From positions 560,450 through 624,449 of the forward strand of contig NZ_SLWO01000001.1 of NCBI RefSeq assembly GCF_004340665.1: a DNA stretch of 64,000 bases, written 5' to 3'. The position numbers were made by a program, and so were the translations under genes. Source of the stretch: Pedobacter psychrotolerans (GTDB lineage: Bacteria; Bacteroidota; Bacteroidia; Sphingobacteriales; Sphingobacteriaceae). Shown here one piece after another: positions 17,422 through 26,243 of this stretch. Position 1 is the first letter of the stretch. Each line of letters opens with the position of its first letter. The notes beneath the pieces were generated by a model. The model did no database searches. It saw only the letters and a program-made list of their open reading frames with translations, and had not been told where the DNA came from.

Positions 17422-18171
17422 TTAAATTGAACTCAACGCCTTCAAATTCCACTCCTTAATCTCTTCAATGGTGATTCTATCTTCGTAAATGGCTTTTCCA
17501 ACTACCACGCTTCTAATTGGGTATTTAGCCAATTCATCAATATCTTCCATTGAACTCACACCGCCTGATGCAATTAATTTAATCATTGGAGAATGCTCCA
17601 GCAGTTTTTTATACAATTCAACAGCTGCACCACCTAACTTTCCATCTTTGCTAATATCCGTACATAAGAAACGGAAAAAGCCCAATGCCAGGCATTTATC
17701 TACATAATCCATTAATTTGATTGGAGAACTTTCCATCCAGCCTGAATATTTAATCACTTCATCTAAAACATCGATGGCAATTACAATGCGGTTGGCATAA
17801 TCGTCTTTTTTAGCGAAAGCTTCACTTAACTGCTGTAAAAAGTCGGGATTAGTAATGGCCTGTGTGCCTACAATTACCCGGTGAATTCCTGCATCGAGCA
17901 AATTTGTAACCTGCTCAATAGTACGAATACCTCCGCCATACTGTACCTTCATCTCGGTTTTTTTGATGATTTCAAACAGCGATTTCTGATTACTAAAATC
18001 ACCTTTAGCACCATTTAAATCAATAATATGGATGAAATCTGTTCCGTTAGAACGGTATTTTTCTATCATGTCGGCAATAGAAACATCATACTCAGTTTTC
18101 TGATTGTAATCACCTTCACGAAGGCGAACAACTTTTCCATCCAGAATATCAATAGCAGGGATTATGTACAT
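17422..18171 (-). CDS. hisA: ProFAR isomerase
   Basis: A 249-residue TIM barrel with Asp8 in 'IIPAIDILDGKVVRL', 'QYGGGIRTIEQV', 'CTDISKDGKLGG' carrying the second catalytic Asp, and 'IASGGVSSMEDI'. It performs the Amadori isomerisation to PRFAR. One base separates it from hisH upstream. Confidence 0.98.
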   Translation of the reverse strand: MYIIPAIDILDGKVVRLREGDYNQKTEYDVSIADMIEKYRSNGTDFIHIIDLNGAKGDFSNQKSLFEIIKKTEMKVQYGGGIRTIEQVTNLLDAGIHRVIVGTQAITNPDFLQQLSEAFAKKDDYANRIVIAIDVLDEVIKYSGWMESSPIKLMDYVDKCLALGFFRFLCTDISKDGKLGGAAVELYKKLLEHSPMIKLIASGGVSSMEDIDELAKYPIRSVVVGKAIYEDRITIEEIKEWNLKALSSI

Positions 18172-18172
18172 T

Positions 18173-18766
18173 TTATAAGCTTAAGTTTGAAAAATTTTTT
18201 AATATCTGTTCGCCAGCTTTGCCCGACTTTTCGGGATGGAACTGAACGCCATAAAAGTTATCCTTTTGCACTGCTGCTGAGAACCTTAATCCGTATTCCG
18301 CAGATGCAATGTCAAAAGTAGGGTTATATTCAATAAAGTACGAATGCACGAAGTAAAATTGTTCATTATCTTCAATACTTTGAAATAGAGAATTGTTTTT
18401 GTGCTGCACCGCATTCCAACCCATATGTGGAATTTTGATATTCAATGACTTATCGAATTTTTTAGTCTTCAACGGAACGATATCTAATAAAGCAGCGTCC
18501 CCTTCTTCAGAATGCTCGGTAATTAGCTGCATACCTACGCAGATACCCAAAACCGGTTTGGCTAATGCTTTTATTGCTTTTATTAATCCGGTATTCTTTA
18601 ATTTCTCCATTGCTGCACCTGCGTGACCCACACCAGGAATGATGATATGGCTGTATTTTTCCAAATCCGCTTCAGTATTCACCATTCCATATTTTACGTT
18701 CAAGCGCTCTAAAGCTGCGGTAAGGGAAAAAATATTGCCAGCACCGTAATTTACTATTCCAATCAT
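18173..18766 (-). CDS. hisH: Imidazole glycerol phosphate synthase, glutaminase subunit
   Basis: A 197-residue class I glutamine amidotransferase. The catalytic triad is Cys76 (LGICVGMQL), His177 and Glu179 (FHPEKSG). It supplies ammonia to HisF. Placed between hisB and hisA in the operon. Confidence 0.98.
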   Translation of the reverse strand: MIGIVNYGAGNIFSLTAALERLNVKYGMVNTEADLEKYSHIIIPGVGHAGAAMEKLKNTGLIKAIKALAKPVLGICVGMQLITEHSEEGDAALLDIVPLKTKKFDKSLNIKIPHMGWNAVQHKNNSLFQSIEDNEQFYFVHSYFIEYNPTFDIASAEYGLRFSAAVQKDNFYGVQFHPEKSGKAGEQILKNFSNLSL

Positions 18767-18879
18767 ATTAGTGTTAAGTAGTTGGTATTGAGTATCAGAA
18801 CAAGATCTTTATTTTTCTTTCTAAAATTTGAAAAGCAATGTCAGTTTTTCATGGGTACTGTAGTCCTGCTATTTATTGC

Positions 18880-18990
18880 AAGTTTTTTAATTACAGCAAC
18901 CCTGAAAATGCTATCATGCTGAGGTACGAAGCACCTGCAATCCATGAAACAGATTCTTCGTGCCTCAGCATGGCAGAGATTAAAAAACTT
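18880..18990. repeat. Nested inverted-repeat element between hisB and hisH
   Basis: Outer arms AAGTTTTTTAAT (18880-18891) and ATTAAAAAACTT (18979-18990) are exact inverted repeats. Inside lies a worn copy of the GAGGCACGAAGCA palindrome family (CATGCTGAGGTACGAAGCA with TTCTTCGTGCCTCAGCATG). The 111-base unit looks like a small non-coding mobile element. Confidence 0.65.
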
Positions 18991-19049
18991 TCCACTACTA
19001 TCAGGTTTATTTAATAATGTTTGTGCATTTAAACCCTATGCCTTCAACC

Positions 19050-20183
19050 TTATAGCATTCCCTTTGTACTCGGCAACACCATTTTCTCTGCATCACGCTT
19101 GATGGCCATTTTAATTGCTTTTGCAAATGCCTTAAAGATAGCTTCAATTTTATGATGTTCGTTATCTCCTTCGGCTTTAATGTTCAAATTGCATTTGGCC
19201 GCATCGCTAAAAGATTTAAAAAAGTGATAAAACATCTCTGTAGGCATATCTCCAACTTTCTCTCGCTTAAATTCAGCATTCCATACAATCCAATTGCGCC
19301 CACCGAAATCAATGGCTACCTGTGCCAGGCAATCATCCATTGGCAGGCAGAAGCCATAACGTTCAATGCCGAGCTTGTTACCTAAACCTTTGGCAAAAGC
19401 CTCTCCAAGGGCAATCCCGGTATCTTCAATGGTGTGGTGTTCATCAATGTGAAGATCACCTTTGGCGATAATTTCTAAATCAACACTGCCATGTCTGGCA
19501 ATTTGATCAAGCATATGATCGAAAAAATTCAAACCCGTTTCGATTTTGGCTTTTCCCGTTCCGTCTAAATCTACATTAATGGTGATGTCGGTTTCATTCG
19601 TTTTACGAACATGGTTGATTTTCCTGCTACCTGCCTTCAACAAGTTATAGATATCTTCCCATTTCTGGGTTTCTAAAATGATAATGTCGAGCAAAGTTTC
19701 ATGTTTGTCTAAAGCCTCGGTAGAACCCAGCGCATCATTCTGGCGGAGAAAAATTGCTTTTGCTCCAAGATTCTTGGCCAACACCACATCATTTAAACGA
19801 TCGCCAATGACGTAAGAATTTTTTAAATCGTAATCTTCGCTGAAATATTTTGTCAATAATGCGGTTCCGGGTTTACGGGTAGGTGCATTGTCTTTTGCAA
19901 AAGTTCTGTCAATGATAACTTCACTAAAGTTTACACCCTCACCTGCGAAAGTATCTAGCATAAAATTATGTATCGGCCAGAAATTTTCTTCCAGATTTGA
20001 TGGTGTTCCTAAGCCATCCTGATTGGTTACCATAACCAATTCATAATCCATTTCATTAGCAATTTTAGACAAGTAATAAAGCGAGCGGGGATAAAATTTT
20101 AACTTCGCAAAACTGTCTACCTGTTCATCATCTGGTTCGATGTTTAGCGTACCATCCCGATCTATAAATAATACTTTTTTCAT
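19050..20183 (-). CDS. hisB: Bifunctional histidinol-phosphatase / imidazoleglycerol-phosphate dehydratase
   Basis: A 377-residue fusion. The N-terminal HAD phosphatase has 'FIDRDGTLN' (nucleophile Asp8) and 'VMVTNQDG'. The C-terminal dehydratase has the metal motifs '[14 protein letters not shown]', '[11 protein letters not shown]' and '[13 protein letters not shown]'. It covers two steps of the pathway. Its start overlaps the hisC stop by four bases. Confidence 0.98.
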   Translation of the reverse strand: MKKVLFIDRDGTLNIEPDDEQVDSFAKLKFYPRSLYYLSKIANEMDYELVMVTNQDGLGTPSNLEENFWPIHNFMLDTFAGEGVNFSEVIIDRTFAKDNAPTRKPGTALLTKYFSEDYDLKNSYVIGDRLNDVVLAKNLGAKAIFLRQNDALGSTEALDKHETLLDIIILETQKWEDIYNLLKAGSRKINHVRKTNETDITINVDLDGTGKAKIETGLNFFDHMLDQIARHGSVDLEIIAKGDLHIDEHHTIEDTGIALGEAFAKGLGNKLGIERYGFCLPMDDCLAQVAIDFGGRNWIVWNAEFKREKVGDMPTEMFYHFFKSFSDAAKCNLNIKAEGDNEHHKIEAIFKAFAKAIKMAIKRDAEKMVLPSTKGML

Positions 20184-21223
20184 GATATGTTTTTTAGCAC
20201 ATTTAATAAATGATCATTCTCTTCTTTTGTGCCTACAGTGATGCGTAAACATCCTTCACATAATGTCACTTTTGAACGATCACGAACGATGATTCCCTGG
20301 CCAACCAAAGTGTCGTAAATTTTGATAGCATCTGTTACCTCAACCAAGATAAAATTTGCATCGGATGGGTATACTTTTGTAACGATTTTAAGGTCATTTA
20401 ATGCGTCAGATAATTGTTGTCTTTCGGCAACGGATTCTTTGATCCAATCGTTCACTTGATCGATATTTTTTAATGCTTCAAAAGCTAAATCCTGAGTGGC
20501 CTGATTGATGTTATATGGTGGCTTAATTTTGTTTAAAATATCAATCACTTTTCTCGAAGAAAATGCCATTCCCAAACGCAAAGCTGCGAGGCCCCAAGCC
20601 TTAGAAAAAGTTTGTAATATTACAAGGTTTGCATACTCGGTTAGCTCCTGAATAAAGGTTTTTTGTCGGGCATAATTAATGTAAGCTTCGTCTACTACAA
20701 CCAGACCTTTAAAGTTGGCTAAAATGGTTTCAATATCTTCGCGATTTATAGAATTTCCCGTTGGATTATTGGGCGAACAAATGAAGATTAATTTGGTGTT
20801 TTGATCAATCGTTTCCGCAATTTTTTCCATGTCCAATTGGAAGTTTGGAAGCAAGCTTACTTTACGAATTTCTATGTCGTTTATGTTAGCCGAAACTTCA
20901 TACATACCATAGGTTGGTGGAAGCACAATTACATTGTCTTTTCCTGGATTACAAAATGCACGAAACAGTAAATCGATGGCTTCATCACTTCCATTTCCTA
21001 AAAAGGTGTTTTCAATTGGTACACCTTTAATTTTACTGATGGCATCTTTCAAATCTAGCTGTAAAGGATCAGGGTAGCGGTTGTAGTTGGCGGGTAGGGG
21101 AGAGCCGTAACTGTTCTCATTGGCATCTAAAAACACTGATGCCTGTCCTTTAAACTCATCTCTGGCGGTAGAGTATGGTTTAAGGTTCTTTATATTTTCT
21201 CTAACTAAATCGTTGATATCCAT
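20180..21223 (-). CDS. hisC: Histidinol-phosphate aminotransferase
   Basis: A 347-residue fold-type I PLP enzyme with '[12 protein letters not shown]' near the N-terminus, 'SPNNPTGN', 'VVDEAYINY' and the Schiff-base lysine in '[15 protein letters not shown]'. It converts imidazole acetol phosphate to histidinol phosphate. Four-base overlap with hisB implies translational coupling. Confidence 0.98.
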   Translation of the reverse strand: MDINDLVRENIKNLKPYSTARDEFKGQASVFLDANENSYGSPLPANYNRYPDPLQLDLKDAISKIKGVPIENTFLGNGSDEAIDLLFRAFCNPGKDNVIVLPPTYGMYEVSANINDIEIRKVSLLPNFQLDMEKIAETIDQNTKLIFICSPNNPTGNSINREDIETILANFKGLVVVDEAYINYARQKTFIQELTEYANLVILQTFSKAWGLAALRLGMAFSSRKVIDILNKIKPPYNINQATQDLAFEALKNIDQVNDWIKESVAERQQLSDALNDLKIVTKVYPSDANFILVEVTDAIKIYDTLVGQGIIVRDRSKVTLCEGCLRITVGTKEENDHLLNVLKNIS

Positions 21224-21303
21224 TTTCTTTTTTTTAAGATTCGAGAGGTGAGATTTGAGATATAAGACAGGGATATGTTTAGTTTCTCAAATCGCACATC
21301 TTC

Positions 21304-22587
21304 TTATATCTTTTTTAATCTAATTGTAATTGCATTCTTGTGTGCTTGCAGTCCTTCAGCAGCGGCTAGTGTCTCAACAGTACGGCCAATATGCTGTAAT
21401 CCCTCGTTTGAAAGGTGTTGAAAGGTGATTTTTTTAATAAAAGTATCAAGTGAAACACCTGAGTAAGCTTTCGCAAAGCCACTGGTAGGCAGGGTATGGT
21501 TGGTTCCTGAGGCATAATCACCTGCACTCTCTGGCGTAAGGTTTCCTAAGAATACTGATCCAGCATTAATGATTGAAGGAATGAGGCTTTCAAATTGATC
21601 AGTAGCCAGAATCAAATGCTCTGGCGCATACTGATTCGAAAAGCCCATAGCTGTCTGTAAATCAGCGGTTAATATAGCGTAAGAGTTTGCTATTGCTTTG
21701 GCTGCTATATCCTTTCTTGGTAATTCAGCTAGCTGATTTTCAATCTCTTTTAATGTTTCAGCTATAATTTCATTTGAAGTAGAAATTAAAATAGCCTGAC
21801 TATCAATGCCATGCTCAGTCTGCGCAAGTAGGTCTGCGGCAACAAATGACGGATTGGCAGTCTCATCAGCAAGCACTAAAACCTCAGATGGGCCGGCAGG
21901 CATATCAATAGCCACCTTATTTTGAACCATTGTTTTGGCTGTGGTTACATAGCGATTACCTGGTCCGAAAATCTTATATACTTGTGGAATGCTTTCTGTT
22001 CCAAATGCCATCGCAGCCACTGCCTGAGCGCCTCCTGCAAGGTATATTTTATCTATACCTAAAAGAATAGCACAGTAAGCCAGGTAGCAATTCGTTTTGC
22101 CATCGCTTTGCGGTGGAGAGCAAACAATAATCTCTTTACATCCAGCAATTATTGCAGGTATGGCAAGCATTAAAAATGTGCTCGGTAAGACTGCAGTTCC
22201 TCCTGGAATATAAAGGCCAACCTTCTCAATTGCTCTAGATTCACGCCAACAAACCACACCAGGCATGGTTTCCACTTTGTCTTCAATTTTTAACTGTGAC
22301 TGATGAAATGTTTTAATGTTTTGATAAGCGGTATTGATTGCTTGTTTTGCTTCATCCGGTATGGTTGAGGCAATTGCTTTTAATTCTTCAGCATCTAAAA
22401 AAAGTTTTTCCAGCGATACTTTATCAAAGGTTTTTGCAAAATTAAAGAGTGCTTTATCCCCATCTTTTTTTACTGTTTCGATGATGTCTGAGACACGCTC
22501 TCCAATCAATTTATCATCTTCAATTTGCCTCGAACAGAGTTCTTCAATTTTTGATTTAGATAAATCTGTATAATTATAGATTTTCAA
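21304..22587 (-). CDS. hisD: Histidinol dehydrogenase
   Basis: A 427-residue protein with 'YIPGGTAVLPSTFLMLAIPA', 'IFGPGNRYVTTAK', 'DMPAGPSEVLVLAD', 'LLAQTEHG' and 'TNHTLPT', the usual zinc- and NAD-binding motifs. It catalyses the last two oxidations to histidine. Second gene of the operon. Confidence 0.98.
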   Translation of the reverse strand: MKIYNYTDLSKSKIEELCSRQIEDDKLIGERVSDIIETVKKDGDKALFNFAKTFDKVSLEKLFLDAEELKAIASTIPDEAKQAINTAYQNIKTFHQSQLKIEDKVETMPGVVCWRESRAIEKVGLYIPGGTAVLPSTFLMLAIPAIIAGCKEIIVCSPPQSDGKTNCYLAYCAILLGIDKIYLAGGAQAVAAMAFGTESIPQVYKIFGPGNRYVTTAKTMVQNKVAIDMPAGPSEVLVLADETANPSFVAADLLAQTEHGIDSQAILISTSNEIIAETLKEIENQLAELPRKDIAAKAIANSYAILTADLQTAMGFSNQYAPEHLILATDQFESLIPSIINAGSVFLGNLTPESAGDYASGTNHTLPTSGFAKAYSGVSLDTFIKKITFQHLSNEGLQHIGRTVETLAAAEGLQAHKNAITIRLKKI

Positions 22588-22646
22588 TGTCTTATGTTTT
22601 TAAATTAACTATTAGTTAATGTGTTTTTAGATGATTTTATCACTTT

Positions 22647-23498
22647 TTAGGTGATAATTTTCTCAATTGGCATTACTAAAATTCCTTCTGCACCTGCAGC
22701 TTTCAAGCTGTTAATTTTATCCCAGAAATCTTCTTCGGCAATTACAGAATGAACAGCAACCCAATTCGGTTCGAACAAAGGAACTACCGTTGGACTTTTA
22801 ACACCAGGTAATAAATCAACAACTTTCTGAAGGTTATCTTTTGAAACATTAAGTACCACATATTTATTTGATTTAGCACTTAATACCGAGCGGATTCTTT
22901 GGAGTAATTCTGCTACTTCAGGGTTGTCAGCAATTGATTTATTTCCAATTAAAACTGCCTCCGATTGCATCACATCTGCAAAAGGTTTTAACCCGTTACT
23001 TTTTAATGTTCCGCCTGTGGAAACGATATCAAAAATGGCATCACTTAATCCTAAACCCGGACCAATTTCTACCGAACCTGAAATGGTTCTGATATCAGAT
23101 TTTATTCCTTTTTCTTGTAAGAATTTTTCTAGAATTACGGGATAAGAAGTGGCAATGGCTTTTCCATTTAATTCATCCAGATTTTGAATATTACTGGTGG
23201 CCTGCACAGCAATTTTTAAGGTGCATTTTCCAAAGCCTAATTTTTGTAAATAACTAACTTCAGCTTTGGTTTCTACGATTACGTTTTCGCCTACAATACC
23301 CAAATCGGCAATGCCATCCTGTACGTACTCGGGAATGTCATCATCACGAAGGAAAAGGATTTCTAATGGAAAGTTGGTAACAGTTGATATCAGTGAACTT
23401 TTGTAGTTTTCGAAAGAAAGACCACAATTTTTTAATATTTCAACGGATTTTTCGTTTAACCTACCCGATTTCTGGATAGCAATTTTAAGTGTTTTCAA
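22647..23498 (-). CDS. hisG: ATP phosphoribosyltransferase, long form
   Basis: A 283-residue long-form HisG with catalytic domains ('LKIAIQKSGRL', 'DLGIVGENV') and a PRPP loop-like 'IFDIVSTGGTLKSNG'. The C-terminal ACT-like domain, ending 'AEGILVMPIEKII', gives feedback inhibition by histidine. The start codon is TTG at 23498; no ATG lies in frame upstream. First structural gene of the operon, 78 bases after the end of the histidine-rich leader peptide. Confidence 0.97.
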   Translation of the reverse strand: MKTLKIAIQKSGRLNEKSVEILKNCGLSFENYKSSLISTVTNFPLEILFLRDDDIPEYVQDGIADLGIVGENVIVETKAEVSYLQKLGFGKCTLKIAVQATSNIQNLDELNGKAIATSYPVILEKFLQEKGIKSDIRTISGSVEIGPGLGLSDAIFDIVSTGGTLKSNGLKPFADVMQSEAVLIGNKSIADNPEVAELLQRIRSVLSAKSNKYVVLNVSKDNLQKVVDLLPGVKSPTVVPLFEPNWVAVHSVIAEEDFWDKINSLKAAGAEGILVMPIEKIIT

Positions 23499-23536
23499 AG
23501 TATTGAATATAGAGTGAACAAGAAAGTATTTTACGG

Positions 23537-23560
23537 AAAAAAAGTTTTGAAGTACAAAAC
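23537..23560 (-). terminator. Candidate his attenuator terminator
   Basis: On the minus strand GTTTTG-TACTT-CAAAAC (23560 to 23544) is followed directly by seven T residues (23543 to 23537). It lies 17 bases after the leader-peptide stop and 39 before hisG. The stem is AT-rich and short, so it would be weak alone, but its place is right for an attenuator. Confidence 0.45.
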
Positions 23561-23576
23561 AAACATATCATATCGC

Positions 23577-23624
23577 CTAACGGCGATGGTGCAAATGTAA
23601 GTGATGGTTCAAAGTTAAGTTCAT
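23577..23624 (-). CDS. hisL: His-operon leader peptide
   Basis: A 15-codon frame, MNLTLNHHLHLHHRR then TAG. Five of the 15 codons are histidine (two CAT-CAC/CAC-CAT pairs and one single), placed near the end as in attenuator leader peptides. It lies between a consensus promoter and hisG, and its stop falls in a hairpin ATCGCC-GTTA-GGCGAT that may be the pause or competing structure. In such systems a shortage of charged tRNA-His stalls the ribosome here and prevents termination. The codons are seen directly; the regulation is inferred. Confidence 0.8.
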   Translation of the reverse strand: MNLTLNHHLHLHHRR

Positions 23625-23669
23625 AAATATATTTCTGCCAATATCAATGCTTTAGCTGACTAGCGTTGG

Positions 23670-23698
23670 CAAATATAGTGTTTGAAATGGTAAATCAA
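23670..23698 (-). promoter_or_regulatory. Promoter of the his operon
   Basis: On the minus strand TATATTTG (23677 to 23670) matches the Bacteroidota -7 box TAnnTTTG. A TTG (23698 to 23696) lies 18 bases upstream as the -33 element. Transcription would start about 40 bases before the leader-peptide ATG. An inverted repeat AATGGCA-N7-TGCCATT (23704-23724) sits just upstream. Confidence 0.65.
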
Positions 23699-23766
23699 AA
23701 AATAATGGCACTTAATTTGCCATTTAAGCTTTAGATAATTAAATCTATTTTGTATTAACTTATTAC

Positions 23767-25332
23767 GTGTTGAAAAACTTTCGCTTTCTAATCATTCCAT
23801 TTATTATATCTGTTTCAGCCTGTAACTGGTTTAAATCACCACCTGAAATTGGAAAAGTGCTATCAGAACACTTTAAAAACAAGATTTACAAAGACTTTGA
23901 TACGGTAGCTTATGATAGCGTTTTCGTAAAAACAATGGATAGTCTTGCTAAGGGGTTTATCAATCCGAAGACTGTTAAAGCTTTTTACCTGGAACACAAG
24001 GGGTCGCCAGAATTGGTTACAAAATTCTACACTAATGGGGAATTGGATTCCCTTACCGCTTATTTAGACAATAGTAAAGTGCATGGTTTTAATCCTGAAA
24101 TTTTTAAGGTTAGCCAAATTAAATCGTTATTAAAGGAGCTTTCGGATAACAAGTTTAAGAAAGTTGAAGAAAGTTACCCTGTGATTGCCCGTTTGGAATT
24201 ACTTTCTGCAAATGCATATTTAAATTATAATAATTTTCTGAAATATGGTGTAGTAAACCCACGAAATATCTTTTCACGGTACTATATTAAAGTAAAACGG
24301 CCTGATAGTGCAGGAATGATCAGATTGCTTTCTTCTGAAAATATTCTGGATACCTTAAGGGCAATACAACCATCATCTGTACAATACAAAGCGCTTCAAA
24401 AAGCCTTTTTAAATGCAACTGACGAAAATGAGAGACGGATATTGCTCGTAAATATGGAGCGTTTTCGATGGAAAATGCCTGAAACCGGATCCAATTATGT
24501 TCAGGTTAATATTCCTGATTTTAAATTAACCTGGTTCGATAAAGCAGACACTGTTATCAGTATGAAAGTTTGCGTAGGTGGAAAGCGTCAAAATGGCTAT
24601 GAAGAGAAGCTGAAAGCCTTTGCTAAATCGGGCAATTTAGATGATAAACCGAAGAACCATGAGACTCCTATGTTGTTCAGTAAAATAAACTCTATTCAAG
24701 CCAATCCGGTGTGGAATATTCCGGTGAGTATTGCGCAAAGTGAGATCTATTGGATGGCTCGAAAAGACCCTTATTATTTATCAAATAGCAACATCAAAGT
24801 TTACTATAAAGATAAGCTGATTGGTGAGCCTGATACCATCAATTGGAGTCGGTATTCCAGAGATAAATTGCCCTTTAAATTTAAGCAAGGATCGGGCGGT
24901 GGAAATGCCTTAGGGAAGTTTAAATTTATCTTTGATAACAGCTCTAGTATTTATCTTCATGATACCAATAATAAGAATGGTTTTAACCTCAGTAACCGAG
25001 CAATCAGCCATGGTTGTGTACGCGTAGAAAAACCTCTAGAATTTGCGGAAAAATTAGTTGGAGACTCCTATACTTATGATAAGTTAAGGGCTGAAGTTGA
25101 TTTGCCTCCGATCGATAGTACGCATATGAAATGGTATAAAAAAAGGATGGCTGCCAAGGCTGATACATCAAAGTCTTTTCAATTAAAACCTGCTTGGTTC
25201 GGACCAAAAAAACAAGTGCCAATCATTATTACCTATATCACCGCCTGGTCTCAAAATGATAAAATTGAGTATCGTCCGGATATATATCAAATGGATGAGA
25301 AACTTTGGGTGGCGATGAAGAAATTCAGGTAG
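23767..25332 (+). CDS. L,D-transpeptidase (YkuD family), YcbB-like lipoprotein
   Basis: A 521-residue protein with a lipoprotein signal (lipobox SVSAC). A scaffold region precedes the YkuD catalytic domain, with 'MLFSKINSIQANPVWNIPVSI' and the active-site block around H415-G-C417-V-R ('ISHGCVRVEKPLEFA'). Size and layout match YcbB/LdtD-type enzymes that make 3-3 crosslinks in peptidoglycan. The start is GTG at 23767 or TTG three bases on. Divergent from the his operon. Confidence 0.9.
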   Translation: MLKNFRFLIIPFIISVSACNWFKSPPEIGKVLSEHFKNKIYKDFDTVAYDSVFVKTMDSLAKGFINPKTVKAFYLEHKGSPELVTKFYTNGELDSLTAYLDNSKVHGFNPEIFKVSQIKSLLKELSDNKFKKVEESYPVIARLELLSANAYLNYNNFLKYGVVNPRNIFSRYYIKVKRPDSAGMIRLLSSENILDTLRAIQPSSVQYKALQKAFLNATDENERRILLVNMERFRWKMPETGSNYVQVNIPDFKLTWFDKADTVISMKVCVGGKRQNGYEEKLKAFAKSGNLDDKPKNHETPMLFSKINSIQANPVWNIPVSIAQSEIYWMARKDPYYLSNSNIKVYYKDKLIGEPDTINWSRYSRDKLPFKFKQGSGGGNALGKFKFIFDNSSSIYLHDTNNKNGFNLSNRAISHGCVRVEKPLEFAEKLVGDSYTYDKLRAEVDLPPIDSTHMKWYKKRMAAKADTSKSFQLKPAWFGPKKQVPIIITYITAWSQNDKIEYRPDIYQMDEKLWVAMKKFR

Positions 25333-25452
25333 TTATTTATACGCTATAAATTAATCAGCGATATATTGTTGAATAGTTTTATAGGGGGTAGACTAAATCT
25401 TTCGAATTTATTATTGTTGGCTCGTAAAAGTTATTCAAGTATATAAATTTCT

Positions 25453-25477
25453 TAACTTTGTGTTGTTTTTACACAAA
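25453..25477 (+). promoter_or_regulatory. nrtR-like gene promoter with operator
   Basis: TAACTTTG (25453-25460) fits the -7 box. Overlapping it is the inverted repeat TTTGTGT-N7-ACACAAA (25457-25477). The same 7-7-7 palindrome occurs twice before the next gene. Repressor binding here would block the promoter, so autoregulation is likely. Confidence 0.65.
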
Positions 25478-25483
25478 TAAGGA

Positions 25484-26176
25484 ATGATCGATCAAAATAT
25501 CAAAATAGCTGTTGATGGTATAGTATTTGGCTACGAGAAAGGAATTCTTTACGTATTGGCTGTACAACAACGGTTCGGAAAGCTGACTAATCAATGGGTT
25601 CTTCCGGGAGGTTTTGTAAAAGATGATGAGCCATTATTGGCAGCTGTTGAACGCGAACTGAAAGAAGAAGCAGGAATTACGGTTAATTACCTCGAACAAC
25701 TCCATACTTTTGGTGATGATATTCACAGAGATGATCGGTTTAGGGTAATTTCTGTCGCCTATTTTGCATTGGTAAATCCTCAAAATTTTGTTTTGAAAGC
25801 GGATACTGATGCTAAAGATGCCAAATGGTTTCCAGTGAATCAACTTCCGGCTTTAGGCTACGATCACAGCGATATGGTAAAGCTGGCACATCAGCGGTTG
25901 AAAAATAAACTCACTTACCAGCCTATAGGTTTTGATCTGTTAGGTGAAGAATTTTTGTTTTCAGATTTGGAGAATTTATACTGCTGCATTCTGGAAAGAG
26001 ATATCGACAGAAGAAATTTCAGAAAAAAAATTCTGAGTTTCGGAATTGTTAATGAAACAGATAAGGTGGTAAAAATAGGTGCCAGTGGCAGACCAGGCAA
26101 GCTTTTTACCTTTGATAAGCTCAAATATAATCAACTGATGAAAGAAAATTTTCAGTTTGATATTAGGTTTGCGTAA
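25484..26176 (+). CDS. NrtR-like Nudix-domain transcriptional regulator
   Basis: A 230-residue protein with an N-terminal Nudix domain (about 5-140) and a C-terminal winged helix (about 150-230), the architecture of NrtR. NrtR represses NAD-salvage genes and is released by ADP-ribose. Unlike most NrtR proteins, which have worn Nudix boxes, this one has a complete G-x5-E-x7-RE-U-x-EE-x-G-U signature (G43, E49, R57, E58, E61, E62, G64, I65). It might therefore still hydrolyse ADP-ribose or a related nucleotide. The first gene of, or just ahead of, an NAD/ADP-ribose operon, with palindromic sites at both promoters. Confidence 0.85.
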   Translation: MIDQNIKIAVDGIVFGYEKGILYVLAVQQRFGKLTNQWVLPGGFVKDDEPLLAAVERELKEEAGITVNYLEQLHTFGDDIHRDDRFRVISVAYFALVNPQNFVLKADTDAKDAKWFPVNQLPALGYDHSDMVKLAHQRLKNKLTYQPIGFDLLGEEFLFSDLENLYCCILERDIDRRNFRKKILSFGIVNETDKVVKIGASGRPGKLFTFDKLKYNQLMKENFQFDIRFA

Positions 26177-26188
26177 AAAAAACACAAA
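26168..26188. promoter_or_regulatory. NrtR-like operator, upstream site
   Basis: TTTGCGT-N7-ACACAAA, 7-7-7 symmetry, overlapping the end of the regulator gene and lying 4 bases before the -33 element of the next promoter. One mismatch from the other two sites. Confidence 0.6.
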
Positions 26189-26194
26189 TTATTT

Positions 26195-26240
26195 TTGGAT
26201 TATAAAAATCATTTATATATTTGTGTAAATAATACGCAAA
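26195..26240 (+). promoter_or_regulatory. Promoter and operator of the PRPP-synthetase-like gene
   Basis: TTG (26195-26197) and TATATTTG (26216-26223) form a -33/-7 pair with an 18-base spacer. The palindrome TTTGTGT-N7-ACGCAAA (26220-26240) overlaps the -7 box and ends 3 bases before the ATG. Geometry fits direct repression by the upstream regulator. Confidence 0.7.
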
Positions 26241-26243
26241 TAT

